This document shows, one piece after another, positions 33,336 through 43,952 of a stretch of 64,000 bases of DNA; the stretch's first letter is position 1, and the number at the start of each line of letters is the position of its first letter. The position numbers and the translations under genes are program-made. The notes below the pieces were generated by a model. The model had not been told where the DNA came from. It did not search any database and worked only from the letters and a program-made list of their open reading frames with translations. The DNA lies in the NCBI GenBank assembly GCA_029990175.1, contig JARKIP010000033.1:6076001-6140000 (forward strand), in the 5' to 3' direction. The stretch comes from Petunia secreta. Its lineage: Eukaryota; Streptophyta; Magnoliopsida; Solanales; Solanaceae.

Positions 33336-33459
33336 AGTAGTGTATTGGATAAAAATCGGTCCGCTTATGAGTCGCCTCGGCAAGACAATTTTCACAACCA
33401 CGGAGCGCGTGGCGACAAACCAGTGACCAAAGTAATGGAGTTGATTACTGAAGTTAGAT

Positions 33460-33517
33460 ACCGAGGTGGTCGCCGAAGGCGAGCCGTAAGCTGAGCTTCG
33501 GTGACGACCACCTCGGT
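33460..33517. repeat. GC-rich hairpin in the U3 of element C's 5' LTR
   Basis: The left arm accgaggtggtcgccgaag (33460-33478) pairs with the right arm 33496-33517, apart from a 3-base bulge. The loop is about 17 bases. The 3' LTR has it at 41539-41596 with one mismatch. Confidence 0.75.
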
Positions 33518-33687
33518 CAAACATCAAGGCCTCACCACCGAGGTCACATACTTGTACCTCGGTGAATCTCCTCGGTTCGAGCGGCTTTGCAGCCCACTAC
33601 TCCAGCCCACTAACTCCTTCCGTTAATGCCAAGAACGTGGGTCTAAGCATGACTGATGGTGGAGAACGTGGGCGAGGCCCCTTGGCC

Positions 33688-33695
33688 TATAAATA
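33688..33695 (+). promoter_or_regulatory. TATA box in element C LTR
   Basis: TATAAATA stands in the context ggcctataaatag; the 3' LTR copy is at 41754-41761. Upstream are two gaacgtggg elements (ACGT core, about 33629 and 33663) that resemble G-box/ABRE-type sites. Confidence 0.65.
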
Positions 33696-33899
33696 GTACT
33701 TCATTTTGTATTGTACGCATTCAGAAATACATGCAGAAACTTTGCCGAATTTTGTACTCACTGCTATATATTAAAATCAAGTTATTTTCTCGCATTTACG
33801 CTTATTTCTTGCATTTTACTGGCTTTGATACGAAGATTTACTTATATTCAAACTCAAATTCGATTTGTAATCCTAAAACCGATTTAGGCCCATACAAAT

Positions 33900-33917
33900 T
33901 GGAGCCGTCTATGGGGA
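33900..33917 (+). other. Primer binding site of element C
   Basis: The sequence tggagccgtctatgggga lies three bases after the LTR. It resembles the tggcgccgtctgtgggga form common in Tat elements, with two changes. The tRNA is not determined. Confidence 0.6.
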
Positions 33918-33989
33918 TATAAGCAGAAACGCTTTATTCCAAAGTTCATCGTTCTTTTCCATTAAAGCCCATAGTTTTTCGACAACGAT

Positions 33990-35574
33990 ATGGCTGACAG
34001 CAGTGGGAATCTTAACGAACGGACTGACATTCCATCGAACCAACAGTCCACGTCTCCGATGACAACCGAAGCATTTCAAGCTTTTGTTGTTAACACATTA
34101 AAGGCTCTTCAAGATCGACAGGATGAGCAGATTAACATTAATGCCAAATGCCGAATGCCGAATTTCGCGCCTCGTTGGAAGCGAGGAATGGCGGTGCACC
34201 GAACGGCACCCAGCCTTCGGCTCCAAGTGGAGGCATCCCGACCTTCGTTCCTACGGGCGCGATAATAGGGGGACCTCTCAATGGGGCCACGTCTGGGGGT
34301 TCGGGAAACATACCGAGCGCAACGCCACACTTCGGGACGATTCCCACCGTGGCTGAGACTACATCCTCGGTCGATGTAGAAAGGTTAACCAGAGAAATTG
34401 AGGCACGCGTCGATGCCCGCGTTGAGGCACGCGTAGAAAAGCGCCTCGAGAGCGTACCGGGGATAGCAAAGACTGAAGATGAGCTTGACATACATCAATA
34501 CAGGGAGTTGCCATTTAAGCTCGAGGCGGCACCAGCTCTAACTCCCAAAAACTTCAAGCTCATGTTCTTATAGAAATATGATGGGACCACCGATCCTAAA
34601 GAGCATGTAAGGGAGTACATGGCAATGGTAAAGAGCAACGACTTAACGGCAATAGAGCTCGAGTCAATGTTCATGAAAAAGTTTGGCGAGTCCTTGGAGA
34701 AAGGAGCGCTGCGCTGGTACATGTGCTTACCAGTGGGATCAATTTCCACATTCAAGGAAATGACCAACGCCTTGGTTAAGGCCCACACCGGAGCCCAAAA
34801 GATCCTCCAAAGGAAGGAGGTATATGCAAGGTCAAGAAACAGCTCGGTGAGCCACTTAAGGAGTTCCTCGAGCGCTTTCATGCTAAGTGCATGGAGTTAC
34901 CTCGGATGGATGATACTCTAGCCATCATGGAATTTGAAAAGGGTATCAATGTTCGCAACTCTGACGCTGCCGCGGAGTTGCGAAAAGAGCTTCAGCAATA
35001 CCAAGTGCTGACGAAGGAAGACTTGCACAAACGAGCTTACTCCAAGAAAAGGCTGGAGGAGGCTGAGTTTAAAAGCGGAGGTTATAGTTACAAAAACCGA
35101 GGCGAATCCTCACATCTCGCTGAGGCCCCGCGAGGAAATTCAAAAAGGAGGTATGAACCATACACCTCTACGAGGCAGCCAATCAGCCAAAGGTTGGAAA
35201 ATTCCTTCGGAAACTCGCTCGCAAGCCCGCACATAAGCCAACGGCTCGTAGGAAAGGTTCATCCCAATACGAACCAAAGGAATTCCTCAGGCCCGACTTC
35301 GGCTTCAAAGAAGGAATTTCCTCGGATCCCTGATTACAATTTTAATATATCGACCTCGGAGCTGGTAAACGTAGTCAAGGGAACTACCGGGGTAAGAGTA
35401 CCCACGGACATGAGAACTCCAGCGGACAAAAGAGACCAGAATTTGCACTGCGAGTTTCTTACAGATTATGGCCACAAAACCGAGGATTGCAAAGCATTGC
35501 GCCACAAGGTGGCGCATTTGTTGAAAAAGGGTGGATTGGCCGAATTCCTTACCGACAAGGGAAATGACAACTAA
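33990..35574 (+). pseudogene. Element C gag
   Basis: The start is ATG 33990 (MADSSGNLNERTD). A frame change occurs at about 34141-34165, where the phrase atgccga is repeated. The next frame holds a coiled-coil-like RVDARVEARVEKRL and then DGTTDPKEHVREYMAM, the gag core. A TAG interrupts at 34571 and another frame change lies near 34830-34890. The last part (34891-35574) reads MDDTLAIMEFEKGI, a basic linker, and a zinc-knuckle-like CEFLTDYGHKTEDCKAL with one Cys missing. Confidence 0.75.
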
Positions 35575-35628
35575 TAAAAAAATCGAGGTAACAGACAGCT
35601 ACCTCAGGCTCCACCCCCTGAAAGAGTT

Positions 35629-36153
35629 GTGAATGTCATCACCGGGGGGTCAGAGGTGAACGGGGTGAATTTTGCAGCCACAAAGAAATTCGCCAAGCTA
35701 TCGATTACAATGGAGAAGAGAACCCGAGTGGGAGGCTCGGGTAAAGAAATCGTATTTGATGATGATGACTGTGATGGGATGATGATCGCTCATCACGATG
35801 CCTTGGTCATCATGCTAAGAATCAACGACTCCGATATCAAGCGAGTCTCAATCAACCCCGGTAGCTCGGTCAACATAATCAGCTACGGGGCCATTAAGAA
35901 GATGTGGCTCAAAGGGGTAGTCATCCCCAAAGCAACAGTATTGACTTGCTTCAACAACTCCACGGAGAAAACCTTGGGTGAAATTACACTCAAAACATTT
36001 GTCGAAGGAGTTAGCAAGGAAACACTATTCCATGTGTTGCCCGAGGACATGGCATACAATGTGATCCTCGGCACGCCATGGATCCATTCCATGGAGGCTG
36101 TTCCTTCCACGCTGCATCAAGTGATCAAATTCTCTACGCCTTGGGGAGTTTGA
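35629..36153 (+). pseudogene. Element C protease, catalytic Asp lost
   Basis: An intact frame of 174 codons. The active-site block reads VSINPGSSVNII where the family has (L/I)IDTGSS; the catalytic Asp is Asn (codon aac) and Thr is Pro. The second block MAYNVILGTPWIHSMEAVPSTLHQVIKF is well kept. The frame is open but the enzyme should be inactive. Confidence 0.8.
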
Positions 36154-36201
36154 TCAATAAAGGGAGAGCAATGAGTAGCAAGAGAGTGCTACTCGGTCGC
36201 G

Positions 36202-37262
36202 TTGAAAAGTGGAGTCGCCCCGACAGGGCCAAAACTTCAGCAACTAATGCAACCGCGGTCGAGCGAGGAGGACGTCCGAGGAGAAGTTGAAAAGATCCCG
36301 GTGTGCGTTCAAGAACCTCGGAAACAGAAAGCCGAGGACTCCACTATTGAGGAACTGGAGTCTTTCACCTTATTGAAAGATTTTCCTGAAAGAAAGGTGT
36401 TTGTCGGCTCGGAGCTTGACCCAGAGTCGAAGAAAGCGATCATTGAAGTTTTAAGGTCCAACAACGATTGCTTCGCTTGGTCACATTCAGACATTATTGG
36501 TATCGACCCGGAGATCATGACCCACAAGCTGAATGTAGATCCAAAATTCACCCTGGTGAAGCAGAAGAAAAGACCCCACGCTGGGGTTAAAAGAAAGCGA
36601 TCGAGGATGAAACTACAAAGTTACAAGAAAATAGTTTCATAAGGGAGGTAAAGTATCCCGAGTGGCTGGCTAATGTGGTCGTCGTTCCAAAGAAAAATGG
36701 CAAGTGGAGGATGTGCGTAGATTACACTGACTTGAACAAGGCTTGCCCCAAAGACTCCTACCCATTGCCACAAATAGATAGGTTAATAGACTCCACGGCT
36801 AGACATAAACAATTAACCTTCTTGGATGCTTATTCGGGCTACAACCAGATCCTCATGGACCCGAAGGACGAAGAGAAACCCTCTTTCATCACTAACCGAG
36901 GCATTTTCTGCTATAAAGTGATGCCCTTCGGTCTGAAAAATGCTGGGGCGACGTACCAAAGGTTGGTGTGTCGCATGTTCAAGGAGTATATTGGAAAATC
37001 TATGGAGGTCTACATAGATGATATGCTCATCAAATCGATTCGAATAGAGGATCATCTGGATCATCTGAGGGAAGCTTTTTCTGTTCTGAGACAATATGGA
37101 ATGAAATTGAACCCTGAGAAGTACGCCTTCGGTGTTGGGTCAGGCAAATTCTTGGGATTCATTGTCTCCGAACGAGGGATCGAAGCAAACCGTGATAAGA
37201 TCAAAGTTATCGAGGAGATCCTCGAAGAGTTGACGGGGGTGAAAGAAGTATCGCTGTCTTGA
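36202..37262 (+). pseudogene. Element C reverse transcriptase
   Basis: It begins with the RT lead FAWSHSDIIGIDPEIMTHKL (36472-36531), then a frame change at about 36620-36675. The RT body reads WRMCVDYTDLNKACPKDSYPLP, FLDAYSGYNQILM, GLKNAGATYQRLV and the active site EVYIDDMLIKS (about 37005), so YIDD is intact. It runs into a frame change at about 37255. Confidence 0.85.
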
Positions 37263-38326
37263 GTCGTTTCATCTCAAGGTCCTCGGAGCGATGCAACAAA
37301 CTCTTCTCTGTTTTGAGGAAGAACTATCACTTCGAATGGACACCGGACTGTAAAGAAGCGCTGAAATATTTGAAACGCTACCTGGCTAATGCGCCGTTGC
37401 TCGCCAAGCCTAGGGATGGTGAAACATTGCTAGTTTACTTGGCTGTGTCCGAAGTGTCAGTCAGCGCAGTGCTGGTTATGGAGGAAGATGGCAAGCAACA
37501 GCCCATCTACTATGTGAGCAAGACACTCCTCGATGCTGAGACCAGGTACCAACACTTGGAAAAACTAGCACTTGCTTTAATTGTTACTGCTCGAAAACTG
37601 CGACCTTATTTCCAATGTCACCCAATAGCGGTAGTTTCAACCTTTCCCTTGAGAAGTATATTGCACAAACCTGAGTTATCGGGGAGGTTATTGAGATGGG
37701 CGGTAGAATTATGTGAATATGACATCACTTATCAACCCCGAACAGCCATCAAATCCCAAGTCTTGGCCGACTTCGTAGCTGATTTTAATATTGGGTTTAT
37801 GCCCGAAGCCGAAAAGGAGAACTCAATATCGAAAGGAACGACTTCGGGGCTATGGATACTTCATACCGATGGGGCAACTAATTCCAAGGGTTCGGGGTTA
37901 GGCATAGTTTTTAAAGCACCCACCGGGGAGAAAATCAGGCACTCGGTTCGGTTAAAAAAAGTGACCAACAATGAGGCTGAATACGAAGCAGCTCTAGCAG
38001 GCCTGGAGTTGGCTAAAGAAATGGGGGTGGAGAGAATTGAGCTAAGGTGCGACTCCCAGTTGGTGGTGAATCAAGTGCTCGGCGAATACACGGCTCGAGA
38101 GCCCAGAATGCAGCTATTCTTAGACCGAGCACAAAGGATTTTGGCACAATTCCAAGAGTGGCAAATTAAACAAGTGCCTCGGGAGGAAAATACCGAGGCT
38201 GATGCCCTGGCAAATTTGGGTTCGGCGGTCGATGAAGCCCACTCGGGGATTGATTCAGTGGTTCGGTCGTTGTCCGCACAAATGAAAGAGATGAAATTAC
38301 AGGTCAACTCGGTGGACCACAAATAG
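37259..38326 (+). CDS. Element C RNase H and archaeal-type RNase H (open, 355 codons)
   Basis: The first part is the classical RNase H following RT (PIYYVSKTLLDAETRYQHLEKLAL; residues about 80-105). The second, from residue about 197, is the archaeal-type domain: LHTDGATNSKGSGLGIVF, NNEAEYEAALAGLELA, LRCDSQLVVNQVLGEY and EADALANLGSA. All four acidic blocks are visible. It is one of the best preserved parts of the element. The ATG is internal to the original pol. Confidence 0.85.
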   Translation: MSRFISRSSERCNKLFSVLRKNYHFEWTPDCKEALKYLKRYLANAPLLAKPRDGETLLVYLAVSEVSVSAVLVMEEDGKQQPIYYVSKTLLDAETRYQHLEKLALALIVTARKLRPYFQCHPIAVVSTFPLRSILHKPELSGRLLRWAVELCEYDITYQPRTAIKSQVLADFVADFNIGFMPEAEKENSISKGTTSGLWILHTDGATNSKGSGLGIVFKAPTGEKIRHSVRLKKVTNNEAEYEAALAGLELAKEMGVERIELRCDSQLVVNQVLGEYTAREPRMQLFLDRAQRILAQFQEWQIKQVPREENTEADALANLGSAVDEAHSGIDSVVRSLSAQMKEMKLQVNSVDHK

Positions 38327-38398
38327 GATTGGCGGAGTAAGTTCATCTCTTACTTCGACTCGGGGACTGTCCCCCAATATAAAAAGGAGGCCAAAAAG

Positions 38399-39563
38399 TT
38401 GACGACCCAAGCGGCTTCATACCATATGATCGAGGGTAATTTGTTCAAGAGGTTATATTGCGGCCCGATGGCCAAGTGTTTGGGTCCCGATGAGGCTAGA
38501 TATGTGATGGCCGAGGTGCACGAAGGCGAATGTGGCAATCACTCAAGGGGAAAGTCTTTGGTGCGCAAGTTACTTAGAGCTGGGTATTATTGGCCCATCA
38601 TCAGCGCAGAAGCAAAGGCCTTCGTGCAAAAATCGATAAGTGCCAACGCCACGCACGGATGATCCATCAACAGGCCGAACCTCTGTACTCAGTCGTGTCG
38701 CCATGGCCTTTCATGAAGCGGAGGATGGATACTATTGGTCCATTACCAAAACGAAAAGGTGGTGACAGTTTATTCTAGTGTTAACCGATTACTTTACAAA
38801 ATGGGTGGAAGCAGGAGCTCTCACCGAAGTTAAACAAAAACAAGTAATCAATTTCATCAAGAAAAACATCATCTACAGGTTCGGTGTACCGAGGGAAATT
38901 GCTTGCGACAATGATAAACAGTTCATGGGAACAGCTATCACTGATTTCTTCAAACAATAGGAAATTAAAAGAATTGCTTCGACCCCCTATCATCCAAGTG
39001 CCAATGACCAAGCTGAGTCTTCAAATAGGATTATAATCGAGAATCTCAAGAAAAGGCTCGATGAGAAAAAAGGCCCTTGGTCCGAGGAGTTGCCAGGCAT
39101 GTTATGGGCCATGCGGACAACAGAAAAGACCAGCACCGGTGAGACCCCTTTTTCACTTGCTTATGGCATGGATTCCCTTATCCCCGTGGAGGTGGACGAA
39201 CCAAGTCTTCGGTACGCCCACACCACCGAAGATGCGAATCAACAAGCCATGTGCATAGAATTAGACTTGCTCGAAGAGAAAAGACAGTTGGCTTTGGTCC
39301 GGCTAATTGCTCAAAAAAGACAGATCGAAGCATATCTCAATTGGAAGGCCAAACTTAGAGACTTTAAAGTTGGCGATTATGTGCTAAAGGCTACAAACCA
39401 GTCAACAAAGGAAGAAAACGAGGGAAATCTTATTGCGAATTGGGAAGGACCTTACAGAGTCAAAGCAATTGTTCAGAAAGGATCTTATCAAATTGAAGAT
39501 CTACAAGGCACTCCCGAACCCTTAAATTGGAACATCTCCAATTTAAAGTGGTACTACTTCTAA
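38399..39563 (+). pseudogene. Element C integrase
   Basis: The zinc-finger part has HEGECGNHSRGKSL, then a frame change at about 38640-38780. The core: LTDYFTKWVEAGAL, IACDNDKQFMG and NDQAESSNRIIIENLK, so D, D and E are present. A stop lies at 38958. The last 157 codons (39090-39563) hold STGETPFSLAYGMDSLIPVEV and the C-terminal NWEGPYRVKAI. Confidence 0.8.
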
Positions 39564-39936
39564 AATCGAGGTAAATATCCCTTGCTCATTTAAAAATTCA
39601 CTCACAGCCTCGAGCCGAACAACGCTCCAAGGGCTTCAGTCGAAATGTACTAACTTGCTCCTCGTTTCATTTTGTTTGACCTTTTCAGGAAGCAGATTAA
39701 ACGATTTCCAAGCCCGGGTCTTCATCAAGATTCACACCCGAACACTAAGGGGGAGTAAGGGGGCGAGTTGCAACCGACATCGAAAATGTGCCTCCCAACC
39801 GAAGACCATCTCCATCAATGACCGAACGGGCCAATATACGGGCCCCGGTTACGGCCTTGACCTATTCGGTCAAATCTTCAGGGGGAACGATGGCAACTTT
39901 GTTGGCTAAGAAACAGGAGGACAAAAATTATTGAAA
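39564..39936 (+). other. Spacer between pol and antisense ORF of element C
   Basis: No gene on either strand that I can support. It is the region where the two convergent coding units meet. Confidence 0.4.
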
Positions 39937-41039
39937 TCAACAAACGAAAAAGGAAGCAAAAAATGATGCGAAGAACGAAGGAATACTTACGTGCATTATT
40001 CCACCTCTCTGGGAAGTTAAGTTCGGTGGACAAGACGCTGGTCTCCAAAAGAATGTAACAATCACTCCAACCTCGGTCCCCGTGATCTTCGATCTTATGG
40101 AGGAGCACGTGCGGTTGTTTAAAGCCATAACCCCGGCTTTATGGAAGTAGGGGTAATAAAGTGAAATGAGATGTTGTAGGGTGAAACTTACCCCGGCTTC
40201 TTTACTCAGCCAATCTAGGCATTGAAGGACCCTCCAGACGCCGGGGACTAACTGAGCCAAGCACAGACCGTATGCCCGGCAAAAATCATCAATAACCTGA
40301 TGGATGGGTAGGGTGAATCCACTGGTAAAGGGGTAGGTATACGCAAAAGACAACCCCTCCACGTGGTGTTACACTCTACTAGTGGGATCGGGGACGATTA
40401 TTTTCACTTCGGGCCTGAATGCGCAATCCTTCCGAACCCGTTGAATGTGGGCTTGAGTGATTCGGGTCGGAGTCGTATTCACTGGTATATTCCTATTCTT
40501 TTCCTCTTGATCCCCAGACTGTTTTTGTAATTTTAAGTCCTTCCTGTTGTCAAAGTGGGAAGGAATGATTTGGTGAGGCTCAAGCTCTTGCTTGAGGGGA
40601 GACTTTGGTAATTTCTTCTCATGACCCGAAGGTCCCACCTCGGCTTCATGCTCCCCCTCGGCGGCGGGCAATTCACCCCCAGTTTCTTCGGCCTCGGTGC
40701 CCTCTTCGCCCTTGCCTTCGGCATCATCACCCTCACCATTATCAACCCTACGGATGACGTCACCCCCACCTACCTCCATGGCGTCATCACCCATAAAGTC
40801 ATCCTCCCCCTCTAAGCTGAAGTCCTCGTTTATTGTGGCGACGTCACGCCTAGCTCTTTCATTATGCCGTTGGGGGCCACCAGCACTCGAAGTCGCCTCA
40901 CCACCACCTTTCGCCACTACCACCTGCAACGCGACACGGTGGTGATGAAGTCGCCACTAGACAACAAGGCGGCGTAACGAGAAATCTTCGCTCTCTCGCT
41001 AGAGTCACTTGAATCCTGTCTAGAGTGGGTTGCAGACAT
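39937..41039 (-). pseudogene. Element C antisense extra ORF (Retand-type aORF, plant-mobile-domain-like)
   Basis: Read on the minus strand, the likely start is ATG 41039 (MSATHSRQDSSDSS). A frame change follows at about 40920-40930. The frame 40929-40369 is acidic, Glu/Gly/Pro-rich and low-complexity in its first two thirds. A single TAA at 40371-40369 separates it from 40362-39937 in the same frame. This last part reads EGLSFAYTYPFTSGFTLPIHQVIDDFCRAY, CLAQLVPGVWRVLQCL and FTLQHLISLYYPY. That pattern is known from the antisense ORF of Retand-type elements and from plant-mobile-domain-like proteins. Function unknown. A TATA box lies 130 bp before the ATG. Confidence 0.65.
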
Positions 41040-41167
41040 GATTATGGAGTCAAAAGCTTGATATTTGTAACAAAGGAGAATTGATTAGAGGGGGCGATGG
41101 AAGTTCTTGCTTTTTATCACTGTTGCTTGCAAATATTGGAAGTAGTGAGAATCGCTTGGAGGGGAAG

Positions 41168-41175
41168 TATTTATA
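41168..41175 (-). promoter_or_regulatory. Antisense TATA box of element C's extra ORF
   Basis: Minus-strand TATAAATA in the context cctataaatacttcc stands about 130 bp upstream of the antisense ATG (41039). It lies inside the element but outside the LTR, so it would drive the antisense ORF independently of the LTR promoter. Confidence 0.45.
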
Positions 41176-41397
41176 GGTGTGGAGTAGACAAGTGGAATAG
41201 CCTTCATCATTGCAACGTCGGGGAAAGCAAATAAAACGGCGTGACCGTTCGATCAGCCAACGGGTAAGGGACACGTGTCATTGAATAGAAATCTGAAAGG
41301 ACGCGTACCGTTGACAATATTTGAAACGCTTGGATAAGATTAAGCCACGTCCCTTTCCCACGGAATCTCACTCCACTTCTCGGTTACTTCAGCAATC

Positions 41398-41420
41398 AAC
41401 CGAGGAGTGGGGGGACTATC
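41398..41420 (+). other. Polypurine tract of element C
   Basis: A purine-rich stretch including cgaggagtggggggac ends just before the 3' LTR. Confidence 0.7.
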
Positions 41421-41962
41421 TGTATTGGGTAAAAATCGGCTCGCTTATGAGTCGCCTCGGTAAGACAATTTGACAACCACGGAGCACGTGGTGACAAACC
41501 AGTGATCGAAGCAATGGAGTTTATTACCGAAGTCAGACACCGAGGTGGTCGCCGAAGGCGAGCCGTAAGCTGAGCTTCGGTGACGACCACCACGGTCAAA
41601 CAGCAAGGCCTCACCACCAAGGTCATATGCTTGTACCTCGGTGAATCGCCTCGGTTCGAGCAGCTTTGCAGCCCACTAACTCCTTCCGTTAATGCCAAGA
41701 ACGTGGGTCTAAGCATGACTGATGGTGGAGAACGTGGGCGAGGCCCCTTGGCCTATAAATAGTACTTCATTTTGTATTGTACGCATTGAGAAATACATGC
41801 AGAAACTCTGCCGAATTTTGTACTCACTGCTATATAGTGAAATCAAGTTATTTTCTCGCATTTACGCTTATTTCTCGCATTTTACTGGCTATGATACGAA
41901 GATTTGCTTATATTCAAACTCAAATTCGATTTGTAATCCTAAAATCGATTTAGGACGATACA
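41421..41962 (+). repeat. 3' LTR of element C
   Basis: It is 542 bp and closely matches the 5' LTR. It is followed by AGTAG, the right target duplication. Confidence 0.9.
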
Positions 41963-41967
41963 AGTAG

Positions 41968-42352
41968 TCTAAAATTAGTTTTGGACTTAAAAGGTTCAGA
42001 TTAGTGCTATGGAGCTCAAATTAATATGTTTGGATGAAAACATCGGATATTTCTGTCAGATGTTATATAATAGGTGTAATAGCAGAAGCCTAACAAAGTT
42101 ACAAGAAACTGAATAGCCAGGTTAATGCTTGATATTTTTGCTTTTCAAGCAACCGAACAGTTTGATTATGATATGACATATTGGCATCAATTATATCGAC
42201 ACAACCATCAAATCACCATGTATAATTAGGACAGTTTTATGGGATAAAACTGTCATATATGAAGACTTTTTGAAAACGTTTCACCTTGTTTGGATTTTGA
42301 ACAACTTTTTTTTATGTGTAACAAGACGATTATTTGCATAAAATCAACACTT
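41968..42352. other. Unassigned AT-rich flank
   Basis: No coding, repeat or RNA feature is recognised. It is the continuation of the sequence left of element C. Confidence 0.3.
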
Positions 42353-43025
42353 ACTACAACAACAACAACATAGCCAGTGTATATTTCAGAAGTGAGGTTT
42401 GGAGAGGGTGAGAAGTACACAAGCCTTACCCCCTGCTTTGAGCATGGTAGAAAGGTTGTTGCCGATAGACCCTCACTTCAAGAATAATATTTTAGAGAAC
42501 AGATATGGAAAAACCAATGTATAGAAAGTATTGACATAAATAAACTAAAGATAACCATAGTAAATAAAACAAAAGTAGCAATAAAGACGAAGAATAAGAT
42601 AAACAGTACACATAAGAAAATAGTGCTAATGTGACAGAAATCTCTCGACTACTCTCTAACTTTCTACTCTAATCCCTGACCTCCACGCTCTCCTATCTAT
42701 GGTCATATCCTCGTTGATATGAAAGTGTGCATGTCCTGTCTAATTATCTTGCCTCAATTCTTCATCGCTCCACCTTTACCTCTCTATAGACCCAATACTG
42801 CCAACCCCTCGCACCTCGCATCTGTGCTCCTCCTTTCATATGTTCGAACCATCTCAGCCTCTCGCTTCTCATATCTTGTTCACCACTGAGACCACTCCAA
42901 CCTCGTCCCATATGACCCTGTTTCTAATCTTATCTTTTCTAGTATTCTCGCTCATCCATTCAAGCATTCTCATTTCTACTACTTTAATCTTTTAGATGTG
43001 TGTTTTCTTAATTGACCAACACTCT
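42353..43025 (-). mobile_element. RTE-type LINE, 3' end fragment
   Basis: Minus-strand reading at about 42960-42700 gives decayed pieces such as NTRKDKIRN and a W-less EARG...DG stretch. This is the C-terminal tail of plant RTE-clade reverse transcriptase ORFs (family pattern: TRxDKIRN...KMREARLRWFGHV). Next comes an AT-rich 3' UTR, then a segment like the TS-SINE tail and a (TTG)n end (42356-42370 on the plus strand as CAA repeats). Solanaceous SINEs share their tails with RTE LINEs. The 5' part is missing, as is usual for LINE copies. Confidence 0.6.
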
Positions 43026-43947
43026 TGTTAATTTAATTAATTAAGAAAAACGGTAAGTTTCAAAAAAAAAATATTGTTAATGTGATTAATATCTAAGTTC
43101 TTGTTGTGATGATTATTATGTAATTTTAGTTTTTTCTATCTGATTAGGATTTTGATTAAATTAAGTAGGTTTTAGAAGGTTAAAGAGTTATATAAGTTTA
43201 AAAATTCTTTGGCGCATGTCGACCCGTTCGCCGCCACATAAATATATAGGATACAACATAGGTAGTACACGTCCCTTAATAATATTACTATAACAATATT
43301 GATGTTAATCATGGTAAAGCTTTTTGAAAAAAATTGATGAAAGCCTGGAACTATTATTTTTCAGTGTGGTAATTAAAGTAAGGATGTATTAGTCTTGTAA
43401 ACTTTAATCCAGAGTGGCTCTCGTACCTGATTGCTAATTTCAAATAGCCCTAGATAGTTGCTTATATTTGGATTTGAAAATTATTAGAATGGCTCAACTA
43501 GCCTCACATGTAAATAGATATACTCATAACTTCAGGAAGTTTACAGAGTCAATACTCTCTTTTGGTTATTTTAGCTCCAGTTTACTTGAGCTGAATGCTC
43601 AGTATTACTCATCTTGAATGCTGCTATAGGTACATACAGAAATGGATAAACCTAATAGATCTTAGGGATCACATAAACATTTTATTCTGTTGATAAATTG
43701 GAGTAAAGTTTATTTCTACTTTATAATTCTACAAACCTTTTTATTTTGTTGATCCAGGGATTCATCTGATTTGCATTTGGCCATTTTGGGCTGATTAGTA
43801 GGTCTTTGTTTGAAAAATATCACTGAAGTGTCATAAGATTGACTGATTTCCTTTATCATAGAGAAGTGTCTTTCTCCTTGTATGTTTCTTTCTCACACCT
43901 TGCTCTGAAAATTGCTTGCTCTGAAAATTGCTTGCTTGAACAAATTT
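43026..43947. other. Unassigned AT-rich region
   Basis: No gene is supported. A short tandem duplication of cttgctctgaaaatt lies at about 43910-43935, next to the Sirevirus insertion site. The left target duplication TGACA is 43948-43952. Confidence 0.3.
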
Positions 43948-43952
43948 TGACA

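Larger units (their letters stand above)
33341..33896 (+). repeat. 5' LTR of element C
   Basis: It matches the 3' LTR at 41421-41962. It contains a 13-bp insertion-like duplication around agcccact (about 33590-33608) that is absent from the 3' copy, a strong U3 hairpin (33460-33517) and a TATA box. Confidence 0.9.
33341..41962 (+). mobile_element. Element C: Tat-lineage Ty3/Gypsy element with antisense extra ORF
   Basis: A structurally complete element of 8622 bp: LTRs of 556 and 542 bp starting TGTATTGG and ending ATACA, with perfect target duplication AGTAG (33336-33340 and 41963-41967). It has gag, protease, RT, RNase H, archaeal-type RNase H and integrase on the plus strand, then an antisense ORF before the polypurine tract. 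A second RNase H and a downstream antisense ORF are known of the Retand branch of Tat. Frames are broken several times. Confidence 0.9.

Noticed and set aside
40697..40945. Pro/Ser-rich plus-strand ORF
   Set aside because: It is the shadow of the low-complexity acidic part of the antisense ORF of element C.
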